The translations under genes were made by a program, and so were the position numbers. 24,745 nucleotides of DNA from Zoopage sp. CT-All (lineage: Eukaryota > Zoopagomycota > Zoopagomycetes > Zoopagales > Zoopagaceae), in the NCBI GenBank assembly GCA_004114245.1, contig QZWS01000120.1, forward strand, positions 1 to 24,745, written 5' to 3'. Below the pieces are notes generated by a model. The model did not search any database and was not told where the DNA came from. It was given only the letters and a program-made list of their open reading frames with translations. The number at the start of each line of letters is the position of its first letter. Position 1 is the first letter of the stretch. Positions 9,955 to 18,211 of this stretch are shown in pieces.

Positions 9955-11349
9955 CTAGGCGCGGTCAATATCCATTGGGCCTGGTGGCGGCGGCTTGGCG
10001 CGACGCGTGAAGGTGGGCAGCAATTCAAATTCCTGGCGCGGCTTTGTGGGTGGAGTTGCAGGCACCGCCGTCTCTGCCTTGACCTCGGCCATCGCCACAG
10101 CATCACGCTGTAAATCCCGAGGCATATGGCCAGTACTGGACTGTCTCCTTCGCATGCTGCCATCCACAGCATCCTTCCACACACTGGCCTCGACGTCCTT
10201 CACCTTGTCCCAGAAGAATTCCTCCAGCTTGTTTCCGTTTCGGACATATGCACTTGTCTCTTCGTTGAACAGCCGACAGTTATCGAAAATTAGCTGCGCG
10301 TGATGGCAGAAGGCGGCCAGATTGGGGTACATGTCCTCCTCGACGTTCTTCTCGAGCGTGCTCAGGTCCATTGGCTGCTGAATGAAGTCATAGTACCCGG
10401 GGACTTCGTCCCGCGGCACTGGTTTCTGGAACGGCCAAGACGTGGGGTGCTGGTTCATTTCCTCGAGGAGGTGGCCTAGCCTGCGTTGGAGCGGGGAGCG
10501 CACCATGTGTCGTTGGCCGGCAGCGCCAGCGGTCTGCTCCGCAGGCGCCTGATCTGGCGTCCATTTGGTAGCCGAGATCCCAGGGATAGACAGTGGATCG
10601 ACGGGGCCGTCGGCGAATATGGATGGGTCCAGGCCGGGGTGCACGACGCCGGCCTGAGTGACATGTCGCACGCATCGCAGCACCTCCTGCTTCTGCTCCC
10701 ATAGTACGCGCCCAATGGTGGTGTATTCGACCTTTTCGACGAGCGCACAGTGCATCATCGTCCCGCCCTCGTAGTCTTTGATGAGGCCACGCCATGCGGC
10801 CTCGTCGAGCGTGATTTCCTTGGAGAAGCCCTGTTTGCGGAAATACCCAACGGCGTAGTTGTCCGCATAGGTCATGAAGTGCCGCATGCCGTATGCCGCA
10901 TGGACATGGTCCTTGAACTTGTTCATCAATCGAGCACCGTACCCGCGCACCTGCACGGGGGAATGGACGGCGCAGAAGACAATCTCTACAAAGCCGCAAA
11001 TCGCGTGACGGCCGCCCTCGTCAGCACGGGCTGGGAACACACGGTAGGCGATCCCAGCCAACACATCCACCGTCCCCGCCGCGACAATCAGCAGCGATCG
11101 GTGGGACGGATCGAATACGAGCCGCGCAATGTACTCTCCGGGCATTTTCGGGAGCTGGCGCTGAAACAGTGTCTTGGCGTTTGAGAGCAGCATGAGGGTT
11201 TTCGGGGGCGTTGCCGGCGGCATGTTTGCCACGTCGAGGTACTCGATCGCGTGCGTGTTTTCATCTTCGATGACGGGCTTTGCGGGCGGCGGCGGGAGGG
11301 TCGCGGGATCGGGGAGATGCAGGATGCCAGCGGCGGATGCGGATGACAT
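9955..11349 (-). CDS. GCN5: Gcn5 histone acetyltransferase (single exon)
   Basis: This is an intronless frame of 464 residues from ATG 11347-11349. Gcn5 is the catalytic lysine acetyltransferase of SAGA/ADA complexes and acetylates histone H3. The GNAT domain begins at about residue 52 ('LMLLSNAKTLFQRQLPKMP'). It includes 'VEIVFCAV' with catalytic Glu at 122, the acetyl-CoA loop 'QVRGYGA' (133-139), 'TYADNYAVGYFRKQGF', and 'IKDYEGGTMMHC'. A 'VHPGLDP...IPGI' linker leads to a bromodomain (about 290-390: 'WPFQKPV', 'YYDFIQQPMDLSTLE', acetyl-lysine Asn at 362). Two features are unusual: about 10 extra residues (about 106-119) just before the catalytic strand, and a Pro-rich tail of about 75 residues beyond the bromodomain, where yeast Gcn5 stops. 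It lies convergent to RRN3. Confidence 0.95.
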   Translation of the reverse strand: MSSASAAGILHLPDPATLPPPPAKPVIEDENTHAIEYLDVANMPPATPPKTLMLLSNAKTLFQRQLPKMPGEYIARLVFDPSHRSLLIVAAGTVDVLAGIAYRVFPARADEGGRHAICGFVEIVFCAVHSPVQVRGYGARLMNKFKDHVHAAYGMRHFMTYADNYAVGYFRKQGFSKEITLDEAAWRGLIKDYEGGTMMHCALVEKVEYTTIGRVLWEQKQEVLRCVRHVTQAGVVHPGLDPSIFADGPVDPLSIPGISATKWTPDQAPAEQTAGAAGQRHMVRSPLQRRLGHLLEEMNQHPTSWPFQKPVPRDEVPGYYDFIQQPMDLSTLEKNVEEDMYPNLAAFCHHAQLIFDNCRLFNEETSAYVRNGNKLEEFFWDKVKDVEASVWKDAVDGSMRRRQSSTGHMPRDLQRDAVAMAEVKAETAVPATPPTKPRQEFELLPTFTRRAKPPPPGPMDIDRA

Positions 11350-11807
11350 GTCAACAGTGGGAGATAAACGCGGGTCATCAACGCGATCACAGCATAAGCA
11401 ATCGGCAACTATCCAGCGACTAAGCGTTTTCCACGGGGGTTTTCACGCTTGACGGTGGATCGGTAGTGCCAATAGTAGCTGGAGAGCATCGAGAGGTTAG
11501 CCCGCGCCATCCAGTGTGCCGTGCCAATGGAATCACTGGTATTTGCCTCGGGGAATGGAGTGCTGGTTGGAAGAAATGGTCAATAGTGTGTGGAATGCAG
11601 AGCTGGACACTGTGCCCCAATGTCAGGTCACTCACGAACAGAGCGGGGTGCTTAAAAAGAAAACCAGCTTTTTTAAATTCTACAACTTGGAAGTAACTCT
11701 TTGTCGCGACAGCGGATGACGGGAAGGACCAACCGCCACCTGTCTGCTTGAACCACGCGACGACGGCAAGCACCCCACGTCATTTTAATACCACACAAGG
11801 GCACCCA
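11350..11807. other. Gene-free spacer, GCN5 promoter side
   Basis: This stretch lies upstream of GCN5 and downstream of the first Pmp3-family gene. A minus-strand frame spans 11420-11773 but has no domain, no convincing start and no composition typical of its neighbours. A weak A/T hairpin (TTAAAAAG...CTTTTTTAA, about 11652-11677) is the only structure seen. The boundary marks the change from housekeeping genes to the Pmp3-rich island. Confidence 0.4.
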
Positions 11808-12251
11808 CTAGATATACCATCCACGATGCAATACAGCAGACGGCTCAACGGGAACAACCGCGTCAATTGCAATTGACGGCCTAGCGCCCGCCCCGCCGCC
11901 GCCCCCCCCATTTGCCGCATACCCCTGAAACCTGCCAGGCGGGTATGGTACCACTGTGTTCATCTGTGGCACATACGATGACCGATACTTATCTTTCCTG
12001 GCTGACATACTCGAGTACCCGCTGCTGCCGCCGGCTTCTAGGCCCTTGTAAAAGGTGTCTTTATCTCGGTGGGCTTCTTCGTAGAGGTACACGATGAGAA
12101 TGGCGTGGATGATACCCGGAATGAGGAAGAAGAGGGTCAGGAGGATGGAGAGGAGCAGGTCCTGGGAGAGACCGCGTTTTATAAAGACGGGTACGGGCGG
12201 GCAGAGGACTGCGAGGGCCAGCATCATGACGTATCGAGGTGACGGCGCCAT
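11808..12251 (-). CDS. Pmp3-family proteolipid with Gly-rich tail (copy A)
   Basis: The protein is 147 residues from ATG 12249-12251. The Pmp3/UPF0057 core, two closely spaced membrane helices, spans residues 8-57. It carries the family landmarks 'CPPVPVF' in helix 1 and 'LLLSILLTLFFLIPGIIHA' in helix 2. Pmp3 proteins are small plasma-membrane proteolipids that affect membrane potential and salt tolerance in yeast and plants. The typical protein is about 55 residues, so the extra 90 here form a hydrophilic tail. The tail has the 'GLEAGG' motif at about 70-75 that most of the window's other copies share, then Ser/Tyr- and Gly-rich low complexity. The Cys of the usual 'GCG' in the inter-helix loop is missing ('RGLSQD'). 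The gene is divergent from copy B. Confidence 0.9.
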   Translation of the reverse strand: MAPSPRYVMMLALAVLCPPVPVFIKRGLSQDLLLSILLTLFFLIPGIIHAILIVYLYEEAHRDKDTFYKGLEAGGSSGYSSMSARKDKYRSSYVPQMNTVVPYPPGRFQGYAANGGGGGGAGARPSIAIDAVVPVEPSAVLHRGWYI

Positions 12252-12805
12252 GACAGAGATGCTGCGGTGCTGGTGAGATGAATGGGCGAATGCTTATAAA
12301 ACGATGAGGATTCAGCGGCGCTGGTTTGGCGATTCTAAGCAAATACGGATGTTGGATCGATCCTGCGACCAGAATTTTCCCGGCTGAGTTGCGCACAGGT
12401 GAGAATCAAATAGAGACGATGCTCACGAGCGGATTGAGCGTGGGTGTGTGTTGGGCGGCGATACCAGCGCGCGCTCGCAACCAACAATGTCTTGGAAGCT
12501 TGGTAGGTGTGCCGCACGGTCTGGCGGATGGTGATGAGGAGAGGGGCGGTTGTGCTGCGCGTGTACCCGACGGTCTTCGGAATGTAGGGGACGGTCGGCG
12601 GTGGCGCGGCGGACAAGCACGCGGATGGAGATGGACGTTGAGGTTGAGGCAAAATGGTGGCCGTGCCGTGATGGCACCTGCCAGACATCACCACCACCAT
12701 CCTCCGCCACTACTGGCTGTATATCCTCCAAAACTTCCCCAAAATCGCGAGAAATACGTCACGAACGCGCTCTGACTGAAGCCCTTGCGCTTGTAGTCCA
12801 AACCA
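12252..12805. promoter_or_regulatory. Divergent promoter region between Pmp3-family copies A and B
   Basis: The region is 554 bp between two divergent starts, with no convincing gene. A TATAAA string at 12295-12300 reads as TTTATA followed by AG on the minus strand. It lies about 44 bp upstream of the copy A ATG, a reasonable spacing for a minus-strand TATA-like element. Open frames across 12326-12775 appear on both strands, as expected in G+C-rich DNA, and show no domain. Confidence 0.35.
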
Positions 12806-13987
12806 ATGTACTCCACCGACCACCGACAGCCGCGAACGGCTGCATCCACTCCCAGAACACCCCCGTCACGGCAGCCATTCGCCGATAGGAGTAATGCGTA
12901 TACGCAGCCCTACGTTGCGTCATCTCTTGCATCGCTCATGCCGGTCCATGTGCGCGATATCGGATCATCGCCTGTGTTTGGCCAGCCGCCGCGAGCACCG
13001 TCGGGACCAATACGGATACAGAACGCTACACTGCCATCCCCCCTCACACTTCCCAGCAGCCAACCACAAAATCAAGGCAGCCGACGATATGCTTTGGAGA
13101 AGCCGACGAGGGCACAGCCGAGAAGACCACACGGACTGCTACTCGCCCTACTTGCCATCCTTCTCCCCCCACTATCAGTCTATCTCGCCAACCAACGGAA
13201 AATAACGGCAGACTTTTACGTAAATATCTGCTTGACAGCATGCTTTTGGGCCCCTGGAGTACTGCATGCTTGGCTTATGCAGGCATTTTATGTGCCTAAG
13301 GTTGAAGAATATGATATCAGACATGGTGATGGCCAAGGAGTATACGCTGGCTACACCGGCAGTATGGTGAACGGCAGAGTCGAGCGCCTGCCGTTCGAAG
13401 CTCCGGATATGCCCATCGCGGTGTCGAATCTTGTCGGAATAGTGGTGGGCCACCCTCTCCATGATGCCAACAACCGGCACAGCGAGGCCGGGCTTTCCTC
13501 GATATTATACGGTGTGGAATTCGAACAAGGCTTTGGTGGTCCTAGTCCGACTTACTCGGCAGTGCCACCACTTGGTCCTGGTCTGCAGCCACGCGCCAGG
13601 GACTACACTCGCGACAGCACGGCGAGCTTCCAAAATTCGTACGCCATGGCATCATCCCTCGGCGTTGATACCCTGGCACCCGGCCTTGCATCCTCTCCCA
13701 CCAAAGGCCGATCCTCGTTCCTCAGTGTGCTGCCATCACCATCAAAACCCTGGCATGGCGGTGCGCCGCCGGATAGCGCCCTGGGAACCTCGTTTGACAC
13801 GACCCAGCTCCCGTTCGCCACTCTCCCTGGGACGTCGCCTGGAGCCAGGCCCTTGGTAATTGATGTGTCGCGTATTCCGCCCGCACCGAGACTTCCCCCG
13901 CCTGTACTAAGCAAGCTTGGTGAATGGCCAAGGAGCGGCACGTATGCAGAGGCAGTATCACACCCCAGCGGGGATGGCATGGTATGA
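12806..13987 (+). CDS. Pmp3-family protein with long N- and C-terminal extensions (copy B)
   Basis: This is a single-exon frame of 393 residues from ATG 12806. The two-helix Pmp3 core sits in the middle (about 108-162): 'LLALLAILLPPLSVYLA', a loop, then 'FYVNICLTACFWAPGVLHAWLM'. The N-terminal 107 residues and C-terminal 230 are low-complexity, rich in Ser, Pro, Arg and Gly. They show no recognised domain. It is the most divergent of the six: the loop is 'NQRKITAD' rather than 'GCG.D', and the 'LE.G' tail motif is absent or unrecognisable. An N-terminal extension this long is unusual for the family. Start and frame are supported by the continuous open frame. The stop codon begins a tandem 8-bp repeat. 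Confidence 0.8.
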   Translation: MYSTDHRQPRTAASTPRTPPSRQPFADRSNAYTQPYVASSLASLMPVHVRDIGSSPVFGQPPRAPSGPIRIQNATLPSPLTLPSSQPQNQGSRRYALEKPTRAQPRRPHGLLLALLAILLPPLSVYLANQRKITADFYVNICLTACFWAPGVLHAWLMQAFYVPKVEEYDIRHGDGQGVYAGYTGSMVNGRVERLPFEAPDMPIAVSNLVGIVVGHPLHDANNRHSEAGLSSILYGVEFEQGFGGPSPTYSAVPPLGPGLQPRARDYTRDSTASFQNSYAMASSLGVDTLAPGLASSPTKGRSSFLSVLPSPSKPWHGGAPPDSALGTSFDTTQLPFATLPGTSPGARPLVIDVSRIPPAPRLPPPVLSKLGEWPRSGTYAEAVSHPSGDGMV

Positions 13988-14016
13988 GCGGATGAGCGGG
14001 TGAGCGAGTGAGCGGC
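13985..14016 (+). repeat. Four 8-bp repeats starting at a stop codon
   Basis: Four tandem copies of TGAGCGNN (13985-13992, 13993-14000, 14001-14008, 14009-14016) begin with the TGA stop of Pmp3-family copy B. The unit length is not a multiple of three, so successive TGAs fall in all three frames. The rest of the array is in the 3' untranslated region. Confidence 0.7.
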
Positions 14017-14018
14017 GA

Positions 14019-14024
14019 AATAAA
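14019..14024 (+). terminator. Canonical AATAAA poly(A) signal of copy B
   Basis: AATAAA lies 32 nt past the stop of Pmp3-family copy B, directly after its 8-bp repeat array. Placement downstream of a plus-strand gene fits a polyadenylation signal. Fungal signals are loose, so this is suggestive only. Confidence 0.4.
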
Positions 14025-14148
14025 TCCTGCTGCGCAAGGTTGTGCAGCCCACATGCAATCCGCCTCTGCTCCCCTCACCATCGCACACTTCGCGTCCGCC
14101 GCACTCTAGCCTTAGCACCTCGCACTTCACATCTCTTGCACCACAACT

Positions 14149-15768
14149 ATGCGCACCATCTCTATCGCCGCTCGTATGGTCGTCGTCCTCGTCGTCCTCG
14201 CCGCCCTCCTTGCTACCTTCATGGCCGCCTACATTGCCACCGGCACCAGGCCGGCCTCTCCCGCTACCATCTCCAAGGCCCCCACCTACCTCGGCCGCGC
14301 CCTCTCAAGGTAGTAGCTCCCTGATGTGTGTAGTTGTGCGTAATGCTGACCTCGTTGGTTGCCTTGTCTAGTCTGACGGGCTTGTTGCCGGACGCTGTTC
14401 TTGGTGGGACTGCCCAAGCCGACCGCTCCGTAGGACCGCCCAAGACACTCTCCGCTGCTTCTATCGTTGCCTCCATCGCTGCTTATATCCCGGCAGCCAT
14501 GTCGGAGATGATTGGCATGTCGTCCGAGCTGTCACATGCCAAAGGCGCCGACGCAACGTCTCTGGTTGATGCTGGCCGCGACTCGCTCTCCTCCGCCATC
14601 TCGTGGCTCTCAAGGTACGTTTGCTTGCCCATGTACTGCACGAATGTGTTGGCTGATGCTGTGGGTTGTGCTTGCTCTGTAGTGTGGCCGATGTCGACGT
14701 CCCTATGTCAATGACATCATGGCTCGGTCCGCTTTCCTCCATGCTCGCTTCGATCCATCTCTCGCCCGGCCAACAGTCTCTGCCCGAGAGCGACCAAGGA
14801 ATCGTGCATACTGCCATCGCGTCGTCTCTGCACTGGCTGGATACTGTCCTCGACGCTGCGCATCAACCAACTCGGACCATGTGGACCGACTCACTCGGCG
14901 AATCCGCCAGACTCGATTTCCACGACAATATGGTATTTCAATCCCTTCTTCTCGTATGCCTCTTGCTCACTGTATTGGCTGTTAGGGCCTGGTGGAAGCG
15001 CTTGTCCACGCCACCACCAAAATGGCCGATATGCCGTTGGCCGCGATTCGGCTCATCGCCCAGAAAACCCTCGCCCGTGCGACCACCTTTTGTGCCAGCG
15101 CTGCATCCAGTGTGGCGCATTATGCAAATATCTTCTGGAGCGCACTAATGTTTATTGTGTTTATGCTACTCGCTCGTACAATGGTCTGCTGCCAATCCCC
15201 GCCGCTTACCGCCACCAACATTGCTTTGTAGATGTCCTCTCGGCTCCTAACCTTACAGAAGTGGTTGCAAGTTGCACCCGAGTGCTTTGCCGCGCAAGAC
15301 AATTCAATGCCGCTTGTGAAAGAGGAGGTCGATCAGGCACCCGCTGTTCGCAACAGTAAATTAATTTCGCCAATATCGGGGCTAGCTCATATCGCCGTAG
15401 AAGCCATTGCGCAGGAAGATCCCTCGCTTGTACCTCCTATCAGCTTGATGAGCGTTTTGCTATCTAAAGAGGAGAATGTTACTCCAGGCCGTCCAAACCG
15501 TCCAGCCCTTGAAAGATGTAAGATTCACCACCATGGTAAAGATACTACTGCTAAACTATTGTCATTAGTGTTAAACATTGAGCCGCTAGTTCCAAGACGG
15601 CGCACAGGTTTAAGAGTAACTTTTGCCGAAGAGGGGCCGGAAGAATCGTTACTGGCAAGGATCCGACGAGCCAACTCTCAGCCCTCATATCGTGCCCGCA
15701 AGAACGCAAGCAGGCCAACTGTCGACCCAGCAGCCATTAGTAAGCTTCTAAGTCGCCGCGAAGATTGA
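14149..15768 (+). CDS. Orphan multi-exon protein with terminal membrane segments
   Basis: Proposed exons are 14149-14309, 14372-14614, 14683-14932, 14986-15156 and 15232-15768, giving 453 residues. The first three introns (62, 68 and 53 bp) have good GT/AG sites and keep the frame open. An N-terminal signal-anchor-like segment is rich in V, L and A (about residues 9-30). Exons 2-4 are Ala/Ser-rich and amphipathic. No known family is recognised. The last junction is uncertain. Without splicing, exon 4 reads through a membrane helix ('FWSALMFIVFMLLA') to a TAG at 15229-15231, giving 299 residues, and the next base starts an ATG opening the 178-residue final frame. The sequence before that ATG (TTGCTTTGTAG) looks like a splice acceptor. 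A phase-compatible donor is GTGTTT at 15157. A better-looking donor (GTACAA, 15174) would end the protein early at 15359. Confidence 0.5.
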
Positions 15769-15919
15769 GGGTGATGAAGTTATGTAATACAAGTTGTACT
15801 CAAAGTAGCCGGCGGCAAAGCGATGGCGGCAAAACGACTGCGACTGCAATACGCTTGCCTCTGTTCTCAGCCAGCATCGCCGCCGCCGTATCACCACCGC
15901 ACGCCGCACACCGCACGCC

Positions 15920-16210
15920 ATGGCTCTGTCCAACCGAGACTTCTTTCTGCTGCTTGTCGCTGTCTTCCTCCCGCCAGTTCCTGTTGCAGTTAAGCGCGGC
16001 TGCGGCGCCGACTTCCTAATCAACATTCTCCTCACCCTGCTTGGCGCGCTCCCGGGCATCCTGCACGCATGGTACGTGATCTTTGAGTACAACGACGTGG
16101 ATGGATACAGGGAGCTGGAGGATGGCAGCGGCGGGTACGTGCATGCGCGCGAGGGCGAGCAGCGAGCATCGATTCCCCGACCCGTGGTGCATCCCAACGC
16201 GCAGCATTAG
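15920..16210 (+). CDS. PMP3: Pmp3-family proteolipid, most canonical copy (C)
   Basis: The protein is 96 residues from ATG 15920. It matches the classic Pmp3 layout best: 'FLLLVAVFLPPVPVAV', then 'KRGCGADFLINILLTLLGALPGILHAWYVIF', with the usual GCG loop and PG..H in helix 2. It should be an intrinsic membrane proteolipid, probably of the plasma membrane, where yeast Pmp3 limits hyperpolarisation and cation entry. The tail after helix 2 (about 40 residues) contains 'ELEDGSGGY' at 65-73, the clearest form of the motif shared by most copies here. No intron is visible. It lies convergent to copy D, with 114 bp between stops. Confidence 0.92.
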   Translation: MALSNRDFFLLLVAVFLPPVPVAVKRGCGADFLINILLTLLGALPGILHAWYVIFEYNDVDGYRELEDGSGGYVHAREGEQRASIPRPVVHPNAQH

Positions 16211-16324
16211 CAGCCCTAGCAGCAACGTATGCGGAGATGGAACGAGTGTTTTTCAGTATGAAGAGTGATTGTTGCCAAACATATCAGAGTTTTATTGGCT
16301 CGAGAGGGCCCACGCCTGTCTCGG

Positions 16325-16852
16325 TCATACTGGCCACATTTGCAGCGCCGGCTGCGGTGCCTTTATCTTGAACGCCGCCACGGCACCATTCAGCGACACC
16401 CCAGCGCCCCACGCCACGCTCGGGGTATACCCTGGCCCGTGGTAGTACCCCTCGTAGCGCTCGTACGCTCGGGCAGCCATGGCCGGCTCATTGCCCGTGA
16501 TCCCCGATCTCCTCCGCCCGTTCAGCTCCGTCTCTCGCATTCCACCGTTCCCATCTTCGATCGCACTCCATGCGTCGTGCGTGCCACTTCTTCGCCGGGC
16601 GCCAAGCAACGGGCTCAAGCCCTCCCACCGCGCATTCACGCGGAACCCGCCGCCCCCACGGGTGCGGTATATCACCAGCCAGGCGTGGAGGATGCCTGGC
16701 ACGAGGAGCAGGAGCGTGAAGAGGGCGTTGAGGAGGGTTGCGCGTGTGAAGAGCCCAAAGCGGATAGTCACGGCCAACGGCGGCAGGGGGATGGCGAGGA
16801 TGAGCAGGAGGATGTCGGGGCAGAAAAGACGGCGCTGTTTTTGCACAGGCAT
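16325..16852 (-). CDS. Pmp3-family protein (copy D)
   Basis: The protein is 175 residues using ATG 16850-16852. The core at residues 12-62 has 'DILLLILAIPLPPLAVTI', then a loop lacking GCG ('RFGLFTRAT'), then 'LLNALFTLLLLVPGILHAWLVIY'. The start was chosen because the core begins ten residues after it, as in normal Pmp3. An in-frame extension to 17134 would add 94 Pro/Ser/Thr-rich residues. That extension cannot be excluded, since copy B does carry such an N terminus. The tail is Gly- and Arg-rich and contains 'AIEDGNGGM' (about 97-105), closely like 'ELEDGSGGY' of copy C, its convergent neighbour. Pairing and motif suggest that C and D arose by duplication. Confidence 0.85.
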   Translation of the reverse strand: MPVQKQRRLFCPDILLLILAIPLPPLAVTIRFGLFTRATLLNALFTLLLLVPGILHAWLVIYRTRGGGGFRVNARWEGLSPLLGARRRSGTHDAWSAIEDGNGGMRETELNGRRRSGITGNEPAMAARAYERYEGYYHGPGYTPSVAWGAGVSLNGAVAAFKIKAPQPALQMWPV

Positions 16853-17249
16853 TGTGGTGGTGGAGATGCCGCGGGGGGCGATCGCTTCGGCGGCGGTTAA
16901 TACTGGGTTGGCGGAGGATGTACGTGAAGGTGATAGGCGGCGTTCCTGTCTGGCTGGCGCACCGATCCAATCACTAGTGGTTCCCGGCGAGCTGAGCAAG
17001 AGTTTTTCTGTTGGCGCAGATGTTACAGGTTGTTTCGGGGGAGAGGGAGGGTTGGGGCGGTAGCGGGCTGTTGCCGCAGGGCTGGTTTGCGATGGACAGC
17101 GATGTGGATGGCCCGTTGTCCGCTGCCATGCCACCTTGACCGCCCAGCCTGCCCTCCCCGGCCGCCTGTGCTGCCACCCCAGTTACCGAAACTGTTTTGG
17201 AATCGCCAGCCTCGCATGTGCGTCCCACCACGTGGTATCATGAGCGGGC

Positions 17250-17277
17250 GCTGGGGAGCGAGTGCTGGGGAGCGAAT
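17250..17277. repeat. 14-bp tandem duplication
   Basis: GCTGGGGAGCGAGT (17250-17263) is followed at once by GCTGGGGAGCGAAT (17264-17277), with one difference. It is non-coding and lies about 430 bp upstream of the first secreted-protein gene. Confidence 0.6.
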
Positions 17278-17357
17278 CCCAGCGATAGGAACGGAGAATA
17301 GCTACGTGAACGGACTGGCGTGGCCAGCACCAGGACGATGGCGCAGGGAGCCCTACG

Positions 17358-17385
17358 GGTGTGGCAGAGATGGTGTGGCAGAGAT
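17358..17385. repeat. Second 14-bp tandem duplication
   Basis: GGTGTGGCAGAGAT occurs twice in perfect tandem (17358-17371 and 17372-17385), followed by a decayed partial copy (GGTGCGGCA). The unit length equals that of the duplication at 17250-17277, but the sequence is unrelated. Confidence 0.6.
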
Positions 17386-17650
17386 GGTGCGGCAAAAGGA
17401 GGCGGAATCGACTTTCACGAGGGTGGCTGACCAGTGCGGTGGGGGCCTTATGCATCCGGGGACTAGTATTGCTTGCGTGTCTGTGTTTGTGTCTGCGTCT
17501 GTGTATCGTCAATATCAAGTCTACTCGGCACTTGACAAGTCTGCCGCATTGCCTAATGACGTGGCATTGATTCCCATACGGCAGTTTGACTGTCCAGCGC
17601 AAACCGTGCCAGCTTTGCCCTTACTTCCCCATCTAGATGCCCAACGCATC

Positions 17651-17704
17651 GCACCACACGTCCACTCTGTGCTGCACCTCTGCAATAACAAATCACAAGA
17701 AACC
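17651..17704 (+). promoter_or_regulatory. Conserved 5' leader, secreted gene 1
   Basis: These 54 bp immediately before the ATG match 18453-18506 at 47 of 54 positions without gaps. The sequence is A/C-rich with few G, and no ATG occurs before the start codon, as expected of a 5' untranslated leader. Conservation with the paralogue reflects shared duplication and possibly shared regulation. Confidence 0.55.
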
Positions 17705-18211
17705 ATGCTCTTCCGCTGCCCATCTATTGCTCTCATCGCCTTTGCTGCCATCTACATCTCGGTCACGATCAATGCCAGTGGCAGCGACACTAGTTTCGAT
17801 GATGTGTGGAAATTGCTCAGATATGAGCAGTATGCCAATCTGATGAGTGAATGGAAGGCTGAGAAAAAAAGGCGTCCTACTGATGCTGAAATCAGGCAGA
17901 TGGAGAATAAAGCGCAGCAGTATGCTGAGCAGCATTATCGTACAGTCAGCCAGAAAGAGTATGCTCATCGAAAGGCAGTATTCGACAAAAAAGAGCAACG
18001 CTATATGGACAAGCATGATGCTGCATTAGAGGATGCATCCAAGAAACTAAAAGATCTTGATATTCCATTGCATTTCAAGGATCGTATTGCATTCAGAGAA
18101 GCTCTACTTGCAGTCAATCCAAACGTGTCTGTACAAGACGAAAAGAAGCTGAGGGAGGATATTAATAGGATGAAACCAGTGCGATCTAAAGCGAAACATA
18201 GAAGAGTGTAG
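17705..18211 (+). CDS. Small secreted protein, tandem paralogue 1
   Basis: The protein is 168 residues from ATG 17705. A clear signal peptide (about residues 1-24, 'IALIAFAAIYISVTINA', cleavage likely near 'NAS') is followed by a highly charged, probably helical mature protein. The mature part has no cysteine and a basic C terminus ('SKAKHRRV'). The block at about 48-90 ('SEW...KKR.PTDAEI..M.N.A.Q...YRTV.Q.EY.HRK') is the part best kept in paralogue 2. No known family is recognised. Secreted, duplicated, lineage-specific small proteins are typical of fungal effector-like sets, but nothing here shows a host role. The open frame continues upstream to 17030, but using it would bury the signal peptide. 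The coding sequence is visibly A+T-richer than its neighbours. Confidence 0.8.
   Translation: MLFRCPSIALIAFAAIYISVTINASGSDTSFDDVWKLLRYEQYANLMSEWKAEKKRRPTDAEIRQMENKAQQYAEQHYRTVSQKEYAHRKAVFDKKEQRYMDKHDAALEDASKKLKDLDIPLHFKDRIAFREALLAVNPNVSVQDEKKLREDINRMKPVRSKAKHRRV

Larger units (their letters stand above)
16853..17704. other. 852-bp divergent region between copy D and the secreted-protein pair
   Basis: Long open frames cross this stretch on both strands but look like by-products of G+C-rich sequence. One plus-strand frame happens to run without a stop into the first secreted protein. The region should carry promoters for copy D (minus) and the first secreted protein (plus). It includes two separate 14-bp tandem duplications (17250-17277 and 17358-17385) and a TG-rich run (about 17478-17507). 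Confidence 0.4.

Noticed and set aside
10993-11050. Possible 42-nt intron in GCN5 (GTGCTG...TTTGTAG)
   Set aside because: Removing it would destroy the catalytic Glu of 'VEIVFCAV', and the unspliced frame is fully open.
11420-11773. 117-codon minus-strand frame
   Set aside because: No domain and no supported start; it sits in the GCN5 promoter region.
12326-12775. 149-codon plus-strand frame and overlapping minus-strand frames
   Set aside because: They overlap on both strands in G+C-rich DNA, lack domains, and lie in a divergent promoter region.
16853-17134. N-terminal extension of Pmp3-family copy D
   Set aside because: The frame stays open but is Pro/Ser/Thr-rich without similarity. ATG 16852 gives the usual short lead-in to the core. 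Kept only as an alternative.
17030-17704. In-frame open extension upstream of the first secreted protein
   Set aside because: It would add 225 residues ahead of an obvious signal peptide, has no domain, and covers the tandem 14-bp repeats. Paralogue 2 keeps only about 32 codons of such a frame. Treated as non-coding leader and promoter.
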